Positions 17,079 to 25,581 of a DNA stretch of 64,000 nt are shown here, piece after piece. Where the stretch lies: NCBI GenBank assembly GCA_944381535.1, contig CALWLN010000016.1, positions 1-64,000 of the forward strand, read 5' to 3'. How positions within the stretch are numbered: the stretch's first letter is position 1; the number at the start of each line of letters is the position of its first letter. The position numbers and the translations under genes were made by a program. Below the pieces are notes generated by a model. It saw only the letters and a program-made list of their open reading frames with translations. It had not been told where the DNA came from and did not search any database. The stretch comes from an uncultured Lachnospiraceae bacterium (GTDB lineage Bacteria > Bacillota > Clostridia > Lachnospirales > Lachnospiraceae).

Positions 17079-18146
17079 ATGAACAAACACGATATAAGAC
17101 GAAACCTGCCAATGATGACGGGAAGACTGGGAAGCTGCGGTTATGACCGTTGGTGCCATTCCTTTACCGCTTTCCACAAGACCACGGGAAGAAAGAAACT
17201 CTTTTTTGTGGAATACTGTGTTGTGAACCCGGAATTAGGTGGAAAAGAACCCATCATGGGGGAAAAGGAATACCAGAGGCCGGCTTATCTGATGGTGAAG
17301 GCAGGGGCCTTTGGCAAGGATGGGTTTGCGCTGAAACGCTACTACGGCATCGAGGAGATGGAGGTGGCGGGTACCTTCTTAAAGCTCACAGCTGGAGAAT
17401 GCTTTTTGTCGGAAAATAACATCTGGGGACGGATTCAGGGGGAGCACAGCATGCTGTGGTCCTTGCGGATGGACAAGAAGGTGGCTTTTAACGTGGGCTA
17501 CAGCGCCAGCAGGGCCATACGGGAGATCAATCCCTTTGACATGTACTGGCATGCGGAGGGTATGCGTACCAACTACGAGGGCATGGTGACCCTGGACGGG
17601 GAGATTTACGAGGTCGCCCCGGATACCTGCAACGGCTATGCGGATAAAAAATGGGGCCGGGATTATACCTGTCCCTGGTTCTGGCTCCACGGAAGTCAGA
17701 TGAAGAGCACGAAAACAGGGGAGATTCTGAAAAATTCCGCCTTTGCCATTGGCGGCGGCAATCCGGTGGTGATGGGAATTCCCCTTCGCGGCAAGCCCTT
17801 TGCGGATGTCTATTATGAGGGAAGGAGCCGGGAGATCAACTACTCCGCCCCCTGGACTTTTGCGAAAATGAAATACGCCTGCGGTCTGAAGCCCGGTAAG
17901 GTGCTGTGGCACATGAAGGCCATGAATCTGACCACCGCCATGGAGGTAAAAATTGTCTGCTCGGAAGATGAGCTTATGGAGATGGAGTACCAGACCCCCA
18001 TGGGCGCCTGGAACCGGGACCTGATGATCGGCGGCGGAACCGGAAAGGGTGAGATCATATTATATGAAAGATTCGGACGGCAGTTAAGGCTCATCGACCG
18101 GATTTTGGTGAAGGACGCAGGCTGCGAATATACAGGAAAGAGGTAG
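17079..18146 (+). CDS. Tocopherol cyclase-like / AttH-like protein
   Basis: A 355-residue protein resembling the tocopherol cyclase and AttH/CrtC lipocalin-like superfamily. The clearest match is CNGYADKKWGRDYTCPWFWLHG around residues 185-206, plus WHAEGMRTNYEGMVTLDGEIYEV before it. Real tocopherol synthesis is not expected in an anaerobic Firmicute, so it more likely acts on another prenyl or lipid compound, or is a binding protein. ATG 17079 follows GGGGATGAAGGATG. It is alone between its upstream region and a hairpin terminator at 18154. Confidence 0.6.
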   Translation: MNKHDIRRNLPMMTGRLGSCGYDRWCHSFTAFHKTTGRKKLFFVEYCVVNPELGGKEPIMGEKEYQRPAYLMVKAGAFGKDGFALKRYYGIEEMEVAGTFLKLTAGECFLSENNIWGRIQGEHSMLWSLRMDKKVAFNVGYSASRAIREINPFDMYWHAEGMRTNYEGMVTLDGEIYEVAPDTCNGYADKKWGRDYTCPWFWLHGSQMKSTKTGEILKNSAFAIGGGNPVVMGIPLRGKPFADVYYEGRSREINYSAPWTFAKMKYACGLKPGKVLWHMKAMNLTTAMEVKIVCSEDELMEMEYQTPMGAWNRDLMIGGGTGKGEIILYERFGRQLRLIDRILVKDAGCEYTGKR

Positions 18147-18153
18147 GGGATAT

Positions 18154-18214
18154 GCTGCGGTTCACAGGCCGGCTTCGGGAAAGATTGCCGGTCGTGGCGT
18201 GAACCGTAGCGTTT
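18154..18214 (+). terminator. Hairpin terminator
   Basis: GCTGCGGTTCAC (18154-18165) pairs with GTGAACCGTAGC (18199-18210) with one G-T pair, an inner CCGGC/GCCGG stem, then GTTTTA. It separates the cyclase-like gene from trkA. Confidence 0.6.
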
Positions 18215-18235
18215 TATTCCGTTGAGGAAAGAAAC

Positions 18236-19591
18236 ATGCAGATAATTATTGTAGGCTGTGGAAATGTGGGTAGCACACTGACGGAACAGTTGAGCAGAGA
18301 GGGGCATAATATTACCGTCATCGACCGTGATGGGGAGAAAATGGAGGCCGTTGCCACTCAATATGACGTGCTGGGAATCGTGGGAAACGGCGCCAGCTTC
18401 AGCGTGCAGAACGAGGCGGGTATTGAACAGGCGGATTTGCTGATAGCAGTCACCCAATCGGACGAGCTGAACCTTCTTTGTTGTCTGATTGCCAAGAAAG
18501 CGGGAAACTGTCATACCATCGCCAGAGTGCGTAATCCCGTCTATGTCAAGGAGCTTCCTTATATCAGGGATGAACTGGGACTGTCCATGATCATCAACCC
18601 GGAACATGCGGCGGCCCTGGAAATCTCAAGGCTTTTGAAATTTCCGTCGGCCATCGAGGTGGACACTTTTGCCAAGGGCCGGGTGGAGCTTTTGAAATGC
18701 AAGGTGGAGGCGGGGTCCCCCCTGTGCAACCTTCCTCTTACGGATATTTCCTCAAAGCTCCGCTGCGACGTGCTGGTCTGCGCGGTAGAGCGGGGGGAAG
18801 AGGTCTATATTCCCGGAGGAAATTTTGAACTGAAGGAAAATGACATCATTTCCCTGGTGGCATCCGCTCAGAAGGCCAATGAATTTTTCAAAAAGGTGGG
18901 CATGGCCACCAACCGGATCCGCAGCGTCATGATTGTGGGCGGCGGGGAGACCAGCTTCTATCTGGCCAAAATGCTTCTGCCCATGGGGATGGACGTTACA
19001 ATCATCGAGAAGGATAAGGAGCGCTGCAACGAATTAAGCGAGCTCCTGCCCAGGGCGCTGATCATTCACGGAGACGGGACCGAGCGGAACCTTCTACAGG
19101 AGGAGGGGCTGGAGAATATGCAGGCCTTTGTGGCCTGGACCAACCTGGATGAGGAAAATGTCATGCTGAGCCTGTACGCAAAGCATGTGTCCAAAGCAAA
19201 GACGGTGACAAAGGTACACCGCATCGCCTATGATGAGATTATTGCAAGTCTGAATCTGGGGAGCGTGATGTATCCCAAATATATTACGGCGGAGTACATT
19301 CTCCAGTATGTGCGCGCCATGCAGAACTCCATCGGCAGCAATGTGGAGACCTTGTACCAGATTATCGAGGACAAGGTGGAGGCCCTGGAATTTTATGTGG
19401 GCAAGCAGTCCCCGGTAGCCGGTATACCCTTAAAGGACCTGGAACTGAAGGATGATCTTCTGATCTGCTGTATTAACCGCAGAGGGCAGATCATCACCCC
19501 CGGCGGTCAGGACACCATGGAGCCGGGAGATACGGTAGTGGTGGTGACTACCAATACCGGTTTCAATGACCTGAAGGATATTTTAAAATAG
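18236..19591 (+). CDS. trkA: Trk potassium system NAD-binding subunit TrkA
   Basis: A 451-residue cytoplasmic regulator of the Trk/Ktr potassium uptake channel, with two RCK halves. The first nucleotide-binding motif is IIVGCGNVGSTL at the N-terminus, with acidic strand end IDRD; the second is MIVGGGETSFYLAKML near residue 230. Each half ends with an RCK_C domain (ISLVASA and VVVVTT strands). Start follows GAGGAAAGAAAC. TrkH follows immediately, so both subunits come from one transcript. Confidence 0.9.
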   Translation: MQIIIVGCGNVGSTLTEQLSREGHNITVIDRDGEKMEAVATQYDVLGIVGNGASFSVQNEAGIEQADLLIAVTQSDELNLLCCLIAKKAGNCHTIARVRNPVYVKELPYIRDELGLSMIINPEHAAALEISRLLKFPSAIEVDTFAKGRVELLKCKVEAGSPLCNLPLTDISSKLRCDVLVCAVERGEEVYIPGGNFELKENDIISLVASAQKANEFFKKVGMATNRIRSVMIVGGGETSFYLAKMLLPMGMDVTIIEKDKERCNELSELLPRALIIHGDGTERNLLQEEGLENMQAFVAWTNLDEENVMLSLYAKHVSKAKTVTKVHRIAYDEIIASLNLGSVMYPKYITAEYILQYVRAMQNSIGSNVETLYQIIEDKVEALEFYVGKQSPVAGIPLKDLELKDDLLICCINRRGQIITPGGQDTMEPGDTVVVVTTNTGFNDLKDILK

Positions 19592-19609
19592 GGAGTTTTG
19601 AAGTGTGAT

Positions 19610-21049
19610 ATGAACTGTTCGATTATTCGATATATCATTTGCAGGGTTTTGGAGTTTCAGGCGTTATTTTTGCTGCTGTCCGCTGTGGTGGCGCTGATTT
19701 ACCGGGAACAGGCGGGCTGGGCTTACGTTGCTGTGGCGGTGGGGTGTTTTCTGGTGGGCTGGCTTGGGAAGAAGTTAAAGCCCAGGAAAAATCAATTTTT
19801 TGCCCGGGAGGGTTTTGTGACCGTATCCTTAAGCTGGATCATATTGAGCCTTACGGGGGCATTGCCCTTCTGGCTGTCCGGGGAGATTCCGGAGTATACG
19901 GACGCCCTTTTTGAGACCATCTCGGGGCTCACTACCACCGGCTCCAGCATTCTTCCTAATGTGGAAGCGCTGTCCTGCTGCAATCTGTTTTGGCGCAGCT
20001 TTACCCACTGGATTGGCGGTATGGGGGTGCTGGTGCTGATACTGGCAATCCTTCCGTTGGCTGGCGGAAATAATATGCACATTATGCGCGCGGAGAGCCC
20101 GGGACCTACGGTGGAGAAGCTGGTTCCCCGTGTACGCCATACGGCCCGTATTCTGTATGGAATTTACATGGTTATGACGGTGATTTTGATTCTGCTGCTT
20201 CTTGTCAGCGGCATGAACTGGTTTGAAGCCACCACGCTGGCCTTTGGCACGGCGGGGACCGGAGGTTTCGGAGTTTTAAACAGCAGTATTGCCTCCTATA
20301 ACCTTTCGTCCCAGGTGCTGATCACCGTATTTATGATTTTGTTCGGAATCAACTTTAATGTGTACTACCTGTTTCTGATTCGGAAGGGGAAGGAAGCCCT
20401 TAAGTTTGAGGAAATGCGGTATTATCTTCTCATCATTGCGGTGGCCATTGGTCTTATCACCTGGAATGTCCGGGGGATGTTTGACAGTATCTGGGAGGCT
20501 TTTCATCACGCGTCCTTTCAGGTGGCGTCCATCATCACCACCACGGGCTACGCCACCACGGATTTTACGCTGTGGCCGGTATTTTCCCAGACGATCCTGG
20601 TGCTTTTGATGTTTATCGGAGCCTGTGCGGGCAGCACCGGCGGCGGAATCAAGGTATCCCGGATCGTAATTTTGTTTAAGCTTATCAAGAATGAGATTTC
20701 CCATATGCTGCACCCCAAGCGGGTCAACCAGGTCCGCTTCGGCGGCCATGTGGTTCCCAAGGAGACTTGGCGGGCGATACAGGTATTTTTGTTTTCCTAT
20801 ATCGTGATATTTTTCACCTCCCTGCTGGCCATCTCTCTGTGCAATCTGGACTTTACCACCAATTTCACGGCGGTGGCCACCACCCTCAACAATGTGGGGC
20901 CGGGCCTGGGGCTGGTGGGGCCCTTGGGAAATTTTGATGTGTTTGCCAATCCGGCAAAATGGGTGCTGATGTTTGATATGCTGGCCGGACGGCTGGAGAT
21001 TTTCCCCATGCTGGTACTGCTGGCTTCGCCGGCCTGGAGAAGGGGGTAG
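19610..21049 (+). CDS. trkH: Trk potassium uptake channel TrkH
   Basis: A 479-residue membrane channel subunit with the four selectivity loops of the family: SGLTTTGSSIL, GTAGTGGFGVLN, TTGYATTDF and TTLNNVGPGLG. The end ...RLEIFPMLVLL is the usual family terminus. I choose ATG 19610; a TTG at 19598 is in frame but only two bases from GGGAG, while the ATG lies 14 bases away, so the start is uncertain. It follows trkA by 18 bases and precedes a 76-residue ORF by 3 bases. Confidence 0.88.
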   Translation: MNCSIIRYIICRVLEFQALFLLLSAVVALIYREQAGWAYVAVAVGCFLVGWLGKKLKPRKNQFFAREGFVTVSLSWIILSLTGALPFWLSGEIPEYTDALFETISGLTTTGSSILPNVEALSCCNLFWRSFTHWIGGMGVLVLILAILPLAGGNNMHIMRAESPGPTVEKLVPRVRHTARILYGIYMVMTVILILLLLVSGMNWFEATTLAFGTAGTGGFGVLNSSIASYNLSSQVLITVFMILFGINFNVYYLFLIRKGKEALKFEEMRYYLLIIAVAIGLITWNVRGMFDSIWEAFHHASFQVASIITTTGYATTDFTLWPVFSQTILVLLMFIGACAGSTGGGIKVSRIVILFKLIKNEISHMLHPKRVNQVRFGGHVVPKETWRAIQVFLFSYIVIFFTSLLAISLCNLDFTTNFTAVATTLNNVGPGLGLVGPLGNFDVFANPAKWVLMFDMLAGRLEIFPMLVLLASPAWRRG

Positions 21050-21052
21050 CTT

Positions 21053-21283
21053 ATGCGGAGAATGGAATTTAAGATGGAGCGCACCGGTCTCCTGCAGGTG
21101 GGAGATGTTTTGCCGGTGACGGAGGGAAAGCTTCCCACCTCCTATTATTATACCCTGGGAAAAGCCTACGCCATGTCGGCCAACTACAGCTTCAGCGAGC
21201 GGTTAAGCGCTGCGGAGGGAACGGTGGTCAGCATAGACGAGACGCCGAAGGGATTTTTTGTGACGGTGGAATTTGACGAATGA
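21053..21283 (+). CDS. Small conserved-looking protein after TrkH
   Basis: A 76-residue acidic-ended protein not recognised. It begins three bases after the trkH stop with AGAAGGGGGTAGC as binding site, so it is translated with the channel. The sequence (GLLQVGDVLPVTEGKLPTSY and EGTVVSIDETPKGFFVTVEF) looks like a small beta-rich, SH3-like fold with no membrane segment. A regulatory or assembly role with TrkAH is possible from position alone. Confidence 0.65.
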   Translation: MRRMEFKMERTGLLQVGDVLPVTEGKLPTSYYYTLGKAYAMSANYSFSERLSAAEGTVVSIDETPKGFFVTVEFDE

Positions 21284-21332
21284 TGACAGGATAGGATTGG
21301 CGTATCCGAGACATGGCTTTTATAAAAAAAGG

Positions 21333-21373
21333 CCCCTTAAGCTGTGGAGAAGGCTTACAGCTTAAGGGGTTTT
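21333..21373 (+). terminator. Intrinsic terminator of the trk operon
   Basis: Thirteen-bp perfect stem CCCCTTAAGCTGT / ACAGCTTAAGGGG (21333-21345, 21357-21369) followed by TTTT. Confidence 0.85.
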
Positions 21374-21472
21374 GTGTTTGATAGGAAAGGGTTCTTACCG
21401 GACAGCTTAAATGACAGGGAGGCTTAAAAAGTTGCCATGCGTTTCAAAGGGCTGCCCGGGCAGCGCAAATCT

Positions 21473-22570
21473 CTACATAGGCTGGGAACTGCCGGGGTCC
21501 TGTGCCGCAAACTGGTCCGGGGCAGCGTAATATTTCAAAGACAGAAATCTGGCGAAGTCTTTGAGGAACATGGTATTCAGCTCGGGACTGTAACCGATGA
21601 TGGCCCGGGGACACAGGGAGGATAAGGTCTGTAAGTGTTCCTGGACAAAATTCTCCCTCTTCACAGCCACATTCTGCCTGGAGCCGTCCGCAAAGGCCAG
21701 AACCAGGGAATGGGTCTTACCAACGGTGATAAAGTAGCGCTTATGGGTGGTGGTATGCTGGTAAGCCCACACCAGCTTAGAGGTTTCCCCGAAGGCTGTG
21801 GTGGCGCCGTTCTGTCCGCAGATAAAGTCATAGTTATATTGCAGGCCATGGACGACGGGGACATTGGCTAAAAAGGATTCCACTTTCTCAAGGGCGGCCT
21901 GGGAGTTGGGGCTTCCCGCAAGATAACGCTTAATGCTCTTCTGATATCTGCCGGTGAGGCTCCACACCAGGAGGAGAAGGGCAAGGGCCAGAAGGAGGAC
22001 ACCCAGAACCAAAAAGATGATCATGCCAGCCGTGTCTGTGGTTCCGATTTTGTCAACCTCCAGGTAGTAGGGTAGAAATGTGGCCTGCTCCTCAGCGCTT
22101 AAGGAAGCCATGTCCAGGTAGTCGTAATACAGAGCGAGAATGTCGCTTGGCATGGCGTGAATGGTGCCGGTGACCCGGTATTGGGAAGATAGAACGGCAT
22201 CTTCACTGCCCGCCCCGTCTACGTAATCGTAGCAAGCTTCCATGAGGGCTTCGGCCCGGTCCATATCCTTCTCCATGACCCGCATACCCATGTAATAATA
22301 TTCGCCGCCGTCAATGATGTATTCCCTGGCTTTTATATCATTTTTATCATTGACTTCGTCGCAGTAGTAGTCATAGATAAACTCCAGGTTGCCGCTGACA
22401 TAGAGGCCCTCAATATCGCCGGAATAGTCAACTTCCCATAAATCCTGGGGTCCCTGAATGACCAGAAACAGCGCAGGCAGCGATTGCCAGAACATAATTC
22501 CGCTGATAACCAGCAGAAACAGAATGAGCAGCAGATTGATTTTCAGACTTTTCATTTTTAATTTTTTCAT
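21473..22570 (-). CDS. Membrane protein of unknown function with two TM segments
   Basis: A 365-residue protein: an N-terminal membrane segment (LLLILFLLVISGIMF), an extracytoplasmic stretch of about 150 residues rich in Tyr and Asp, a second membrane segment (MIIFLVLGVLLLALALLLLVW) and a cytoplasmic C-terminal domain of about 140 residues. The C-terminal part has an antiparallel strand pattern around KRYFITVGKTHSLVLAFADG. It may belong to a Lachnospiraceae DUF family; no function is known to me. Start follows GGAGGAGAACATGAG. Its promoter is at 22631-22659. Confidence 0.7.
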   Translation of the reverse strand: MKKLKMKSLKINLLLILFLLVISGIMFWQSLPALFLVIQGPQDLWEVDYSGDIEGLYVSGNLEFIYDYYCDEVNDKNDIKAREYIIDGGEYYYMGMRVMEKDMDRAEALMEACYDYVDGAGSEDAVLSSQYRVTGTIHAMPSDILALYYDYLDMASLSAEEQATFLPYYLEVDKIGTTDTAGMIIFLVLGVLLLALALLLLVWSLTGRYQKSIKRYLAGSPNSQAALEKVESFLANVPVVHGLQYNYDFICGQNGATTAFGETSKLVWAYQHTTTHKRYFITVGKTHSLVLAFADGSRQNVAVKRENFVQEHLQTLSSLCPRAIIGYSPELNTMFLKDFARFLSLKYYAAPDQFAAQDPGSSQPM

Positions 22571-22630
22571 CTCATGTTCTCCTCCGGTAGAAAGATTTTG
22601 CTGATAAGCGAACGTCCTTTTACAGACAGT

Positions 22631-22659
22631 ATTATAGCTTGTCTGACAGGAGAATGCAA
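22631..22659 (-). promoter_or_regulatory. Promoter of the two-TM membrane protein
   Basis: On the minus strand TTGCAT (22659-22654), 17 bases, TATAAT (22636-22631). A 10-bp hairpin ACAGGCGTCC / GGACGCCTGT (22669-22709) lies just upstream and insulates the divergent regulator gene. Confidence 0.55.
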
Positions 22660-22806
22660 CAAAAACAGACAGGCGTCCCGCCCACCGGAGCTTGGGGACG
22701 GACGCCTGTACGGAATATTTTATTGTAAGTTTCCGTCATATGGTATGGACATGGGAAAGACGTTACCCTAAAGTTTACATCAGAATTGATGGAAAGAAGG
22801 AGACAT

Positions 22807-23715
22807 ATGGCGAAATACACAATCGGTACTGTCATCTATGAAAACCGCATACGCAAGAAAATTACCCAGGAGGAGTTAAGCTACGGTATCTGCACGCCGG
22901 CCACTCTGTCCAAAATTGAGAACGGTATGCAGATGCCCCGCCGGAAAATATTTGAGGCTCTGATGCAGCGGCTGGGGCTGCAGACCCAGTACTATTTTCT
23001 GCCCCTCAGCAGCGAGGATATGGAGCGCAGCAATTTGGAATATCAGATTACCAGGAAACTTTCATTGAGGGAATATGATTTTGCCGATTTGCTGGACCGA
23101 TACAAAAGCTGTGGCCCAAAGATGGATCATATGGAGAAGCAGTTTTATACCTATGCGTCGGCGCTGTTACTGTTGGGCAGCAGGTCGCAGATGGAAAGAG
23201 GAACGGAACTGCTGCTTTCGGCAATCCTCTATACCATACCGGAATTTTCGGTTCAAAATGTAAAAAAATGCGCGCTGCTCACCTTCCTTGAAATCACGAT
23301 CATCAATAATATCGCCATCAACTACAGGAAGCTGGGGCATATGGAAGAAGCAAAAAAAATGCTGTTATATTTAAAGGAGTATCTTGAATCCAAGGATATC
23401 GACCTGGAGGAAAAAGCCAAAATCTATCCGATGATTCTGTTCAATCTCAGTAACTGGTTTGGTCGGGAAGGGAGAAACGAACTCGTTTACGAACTATGCA
23501 ATATGGGGATAGATTTCTGTATAAAACACGGAAAATTGACTATGTTTCCGATGCTGATTTTCAATAAAGCGTACAGCCTGGCGAAAATGAACCGTCTGGA
23601 TGAAGCAATCCCTTATTTCCGCCAGGCATGTACTATATTTGAAGCTTTAAAAGATAATGAAAGAGCGAACCTGTGCAGAAAAGAAATCCAGGAATCCTTT
23701 TCTGTGAAACTGTAA
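22807..23715 (+). CDS. XRE-family regulator with TPR-like sensor (RRNPP type)
   Basis: A 302-residue regulator. Residues 5-60 form an XRE helix-turn-helix (IRKKITQEELSYGICTPATL, SKIENG). The rest is all-helical with tetratricopeptide-like repeats, the last being KLTMFPMLIFNKAYSLAKMN and LDEAIPYFRQACTIFEAL. This domain order is that of peptide-sensing Rgg, PlcR and NprR-type proteins. ATG 22807 follows AAGGAG. A 49-codon gene for an exported peptide lies convergently 38 bases beyond the stop, the expected partner of such a sensor. Peptide sensing is inferred. Confidence 0.8.
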   Translation: MAKYTIGTVIYENRIRKKITQEELSYGICTPATLSKIENGMQMPRRKIFEALMQRLGLQTQYYFLPLSSEDMERSNLEYQITRKLSLREYDFADLLDRYKSCGPKMDHMEKQFYTYASALLLLGSRSQMERGTELLLSAILYTIPEFSVQNVKKCALLTFLEITIINNIAINYRKLGHMEEAKKMLLYLKEYLESKDIDLEEKAKIYPMILFNLSNWFGREGRNELVYELCNMGIDFCIKHGKLTMFPMLIFNKAYSLAKMNRLDEAIPYFRQACTIFEALKDNERANLCRKEIQESFSVKL

Positions 23716-23722
23716 ACTCCGG

Positions 23723-23750
23723 GTAACAGTTCAGATGCCTGAAATGTTAC
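23723..23750. repeat. Inverted repeat between regulator and peptide genes
   Basis: GTAACAGTTCAG (23723-23734) and CTGAAATGTTAC (23739-23750) pair with one mismatch around ATGC. The left arm equals the end of the 176-bp element at 33777-33952, so this may be an internally deleted copy. It lies between two convergent stop codons and could also end both transcripts. Confidence 0.5.
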
Positions 23751-23753
23751 AAC

Positions 23754-23903
23754 TCAGGAAGATACCCGTACATCATCCAAAATATAACAGAAAGCGTCAG
23801 TGGCCTCCTGGCTATTGGCTCCTCCGGCTATGGAAAATGACATGGCCAATGCAGTGATTCCGAATACGATTGCGATAACGCCGGCAGTAATTTTTTTCTT
23901 CAT
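23754..23903 (-). CDS. Small exported peptide, candidate signalling pheromone
   Basis: A 49-codon ORF found by reading the minus strand. It starts MKKKITAGVIAIVFGITALA, a positively charged N-terminus with a hydrophobic core, then a small-residue region (SIAGGA) fitting signal peptidase cleavage near residue 29. About 20 polar residues follow, including one Cys and the end CYILDDVRVSS. The ATG at 23903 lies seven bases after GATGGGGGT, a fair binding site. It is convergent with the XRE/TPR regulator, matching the size and layout of Phr, PapR or NprX-type propeptides. No homologue was recognised. Confidence 0.6.
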   Translation of the reverse strand: MKKKITAGVIAIVFGITALAMSFSIAGGANSQEATDAFCYILDDVRVSS

Positions 23904-24076
23904 AATGAAAACCCCCATCTGTGTGTATTTGTGAAATTTCTGTGTACAATTGTAGTATATTGGGGAAAAAGGGCTTTTGCCATGCAGTTGCTGGAATAAA
24001 AAACTTTCGAGAAATGATATGGTAAAGGGAGCTATATGGTGGTATAATATACCAATTTTTGAAAGGCGGTTTGACA

Positions 24077-24409
24077 GCTACTGCTCACAGGCCAGCTTCT
24101 CAATTTCACGGGGTGGGGAAATATACAACTAGCAAAGCCGTTTTCGCAGGAAATTTGAACTTTTTTGGGCTTTTGACTGGAACGTAGCCCTGGATGGCAC
24201 ATTTGTTATAAGCAGACCATGGAAAGACGCCGGCACTTGGCGAACCGACCGTTTTCGGGCGGCGAGCCTAGTACCGTTGCGTCTTGATTTGAGCGAAAGC
24301 GTGTCTGCGGTAACAAATGTGCCATCCAGGGCGACCTCCAGACAAAACCTAAAAATCCTTCTGATTCTGCAAACAAACTTTTTACTTTCCCCACCTCATG
24401 AACAGTAAC
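24077..24409. repeat. Long foldback (hairpin) repeat element
   Basis: About 330 bases that fold back on themselves around 24254. The strongest block is a perfect 22-bp inverted repeat (24187-24208 with 24311-24332, containing CCTGGATGGCACATTTGT). Pairing continues imperfectly inwards and outwards to ends GCTACTGCTCA (24077) and TGAACAGTAAC (24399-24409). No ORF is present. It resembles a miniature inverted-repeat or foldback element and fills most of the gap between the peptide gene and the LysR gene. Confidence 0.6.
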
Positions 24410-24483
24410 GTTTGACAAGACAGGGAAAAACCAATAAAATAGGAGTAAAAAGAACTGTGAAACTGGAAAGGACGGTGATTCCC

Positions 24484-25377
24484 GTGTATAACCCTCAGTT
24501 GGAAACCTTTCTGTGTGTGGTGGAGTCGGGAAGCTTTAATAAGGCCGCCGAGAAGCTGTATATCTCCCCGCCAGCGGTCATCAAACAGATCAATCTGCTG
24601 GAGGAGAGCCTGGACTTGCAGCTTTTTGTCCGCACCCACCGGGGGCTGGTTCTGACCGAAGCCGGAAAATCTCTGTATCAGGACGCAAAGTATATTATCC
24701 AATACTGTAAGGACTCCGTGACACGGGCGAAAAACGCCATGCAGGAGAGCGAGAATATCATCCGCATCGGTACCTCGCCCATGACCCCTGCCCAGGTGCT
24801 GGTGGATTTATGGCCCAGGCTGCAGGAGGATTGTCCCAACACGAAGTTCCAGCTCATCCCATTTGAGAACACGCCGGAGAACGCCAGGGAAATCCTGGGT
24901 AACCTGGGACAGAACATTGACGTTGTAGCCGGCATTTTCGACGAGACCATGCTGAATCTCCGCCAATGCGCGGGGCTGGAGCTGTCACGGGAGCCCATTT
25001 GCTGCGCGGTTTCCATTCATCACCGGCTGGCCCGGAAGGAAGCGCTTACGGTCCAGGATCTGTACGGCGAAAATCTGATGCTGATGCGCCGGAACTGGAG
25101 CCATTATGTGGATTTGCTGCGGGACGATATCTGGAAGAATCATCCGCAGATTCATATCGTGGACTTTGACTTTTATGACGTGGCGGCCTTTAACCAATGT
25201 GAAAACAATAACTGTGTGCTGATGGCGGTGGAGAACTGGCGCTATGTACACCCGCTGCTGAAAATCCTGCCGGTGGACTGGGGTTACACCATTCCCTTCG
25301 GCCTGCTCCATTCCCCAAAACCTTCCGCCACAGTGAAACAATTTCTGGGGGCGGTGGAAAAAGCGTCAAAAGCATAA
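24484..25377 (+). CDS. LysR-family transcriptional regulator
   Basis: A 297-residue LysR regulator with the N-terminal winged helix (LETFLCVVESGSFNKAAEKL then ISPPAVIKQINLLEESL) and a periplasmic-binding-like effector domain. I start it at GTG 24484, eight bases after AAAGGACGG; the longer reading from TTG 24412 runs into the foldback repeat. It heads the plus-strand redox cluster and may control the esterase and dehydrogenase genes that follow; the target is not shown by sequence. Confidence 0.85.
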   Translation: MYNPQLETFLCVVESGSFNKAAEKLYISPPAVIKQINLLEESLDLQLFVRTHRGLVLTEAGKSLYQDAKYIIQYCKDSVTRAKNAMQESENIIRIGTSPMTPAQVLVDLWPRLQEDCPNTKFQLIPFENTPENAREILGNLGQNIDVVAGIFDETMLNLRQCAGLELSREPICCAVSIHHRLARKEALTVQDLYGENLMLMRRNWSHYVDLLRDDIWKNHPQIHIVDFDFYDVAAFNQCENNNCVLMAVENWRYVHPLLKILPVDWGYTIPFGLLHSPKPSATVKQFLGAVEKASKA

Positions 25378-25420
25378 ATCGGGCGGACACTGTAAACCTT
25401 TTGGTATATACAACATAACG

Positions 25421-25453
25421 AATCGAGACTTCCTATGAGGCCTCGATTTTTTT
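25421..25453 (+). terminator. Intrinsic terminator after the LysR gene
   Basis: AATCGAG (25421-25427) pairs with CTCGATT (25442-25448) across a loop with a further partial stem, followed by TTTTTT. Confidence 0.7.
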
Positions 25454-25460
25454 ATACTAT

Positions 25461-25560
25461 GAATCAGAAGATGCGAAGCGGCTTCTGATTCAACTCAGGA
25501 AAATGCGAAGCATTTTCTTGAGTCTCCACAAGGAAGATGCAAAGCAGCTTCTGATTCAAC
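25461..25560. repeat. Cluster of short hairpin repeats
   Basis: Three related units of the form AAGATGCGAAGC. The first is GAATCAGAAG...CTTCTGATTC (25461-25491), the second CTCAGGAAAATGC-GAA-GCATTTTCTTGAG (25494-25522), the third AGGAAGATGCAAAGCAGCTT and onward (25531-25560), which repeats the right arm of the first. They look like a small interspersed palindromic repeat. Confidence 0.6.
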
Positions 25561-25581
25561 GAAGGAAAGGCTGGTGAAAAC

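Noticed and set aside
25461..25560. CRISPR-like repeat cluster
   Set aside because: Units are of unequal length, palindromic and only three in number, with no constant spacers and no cas genes.
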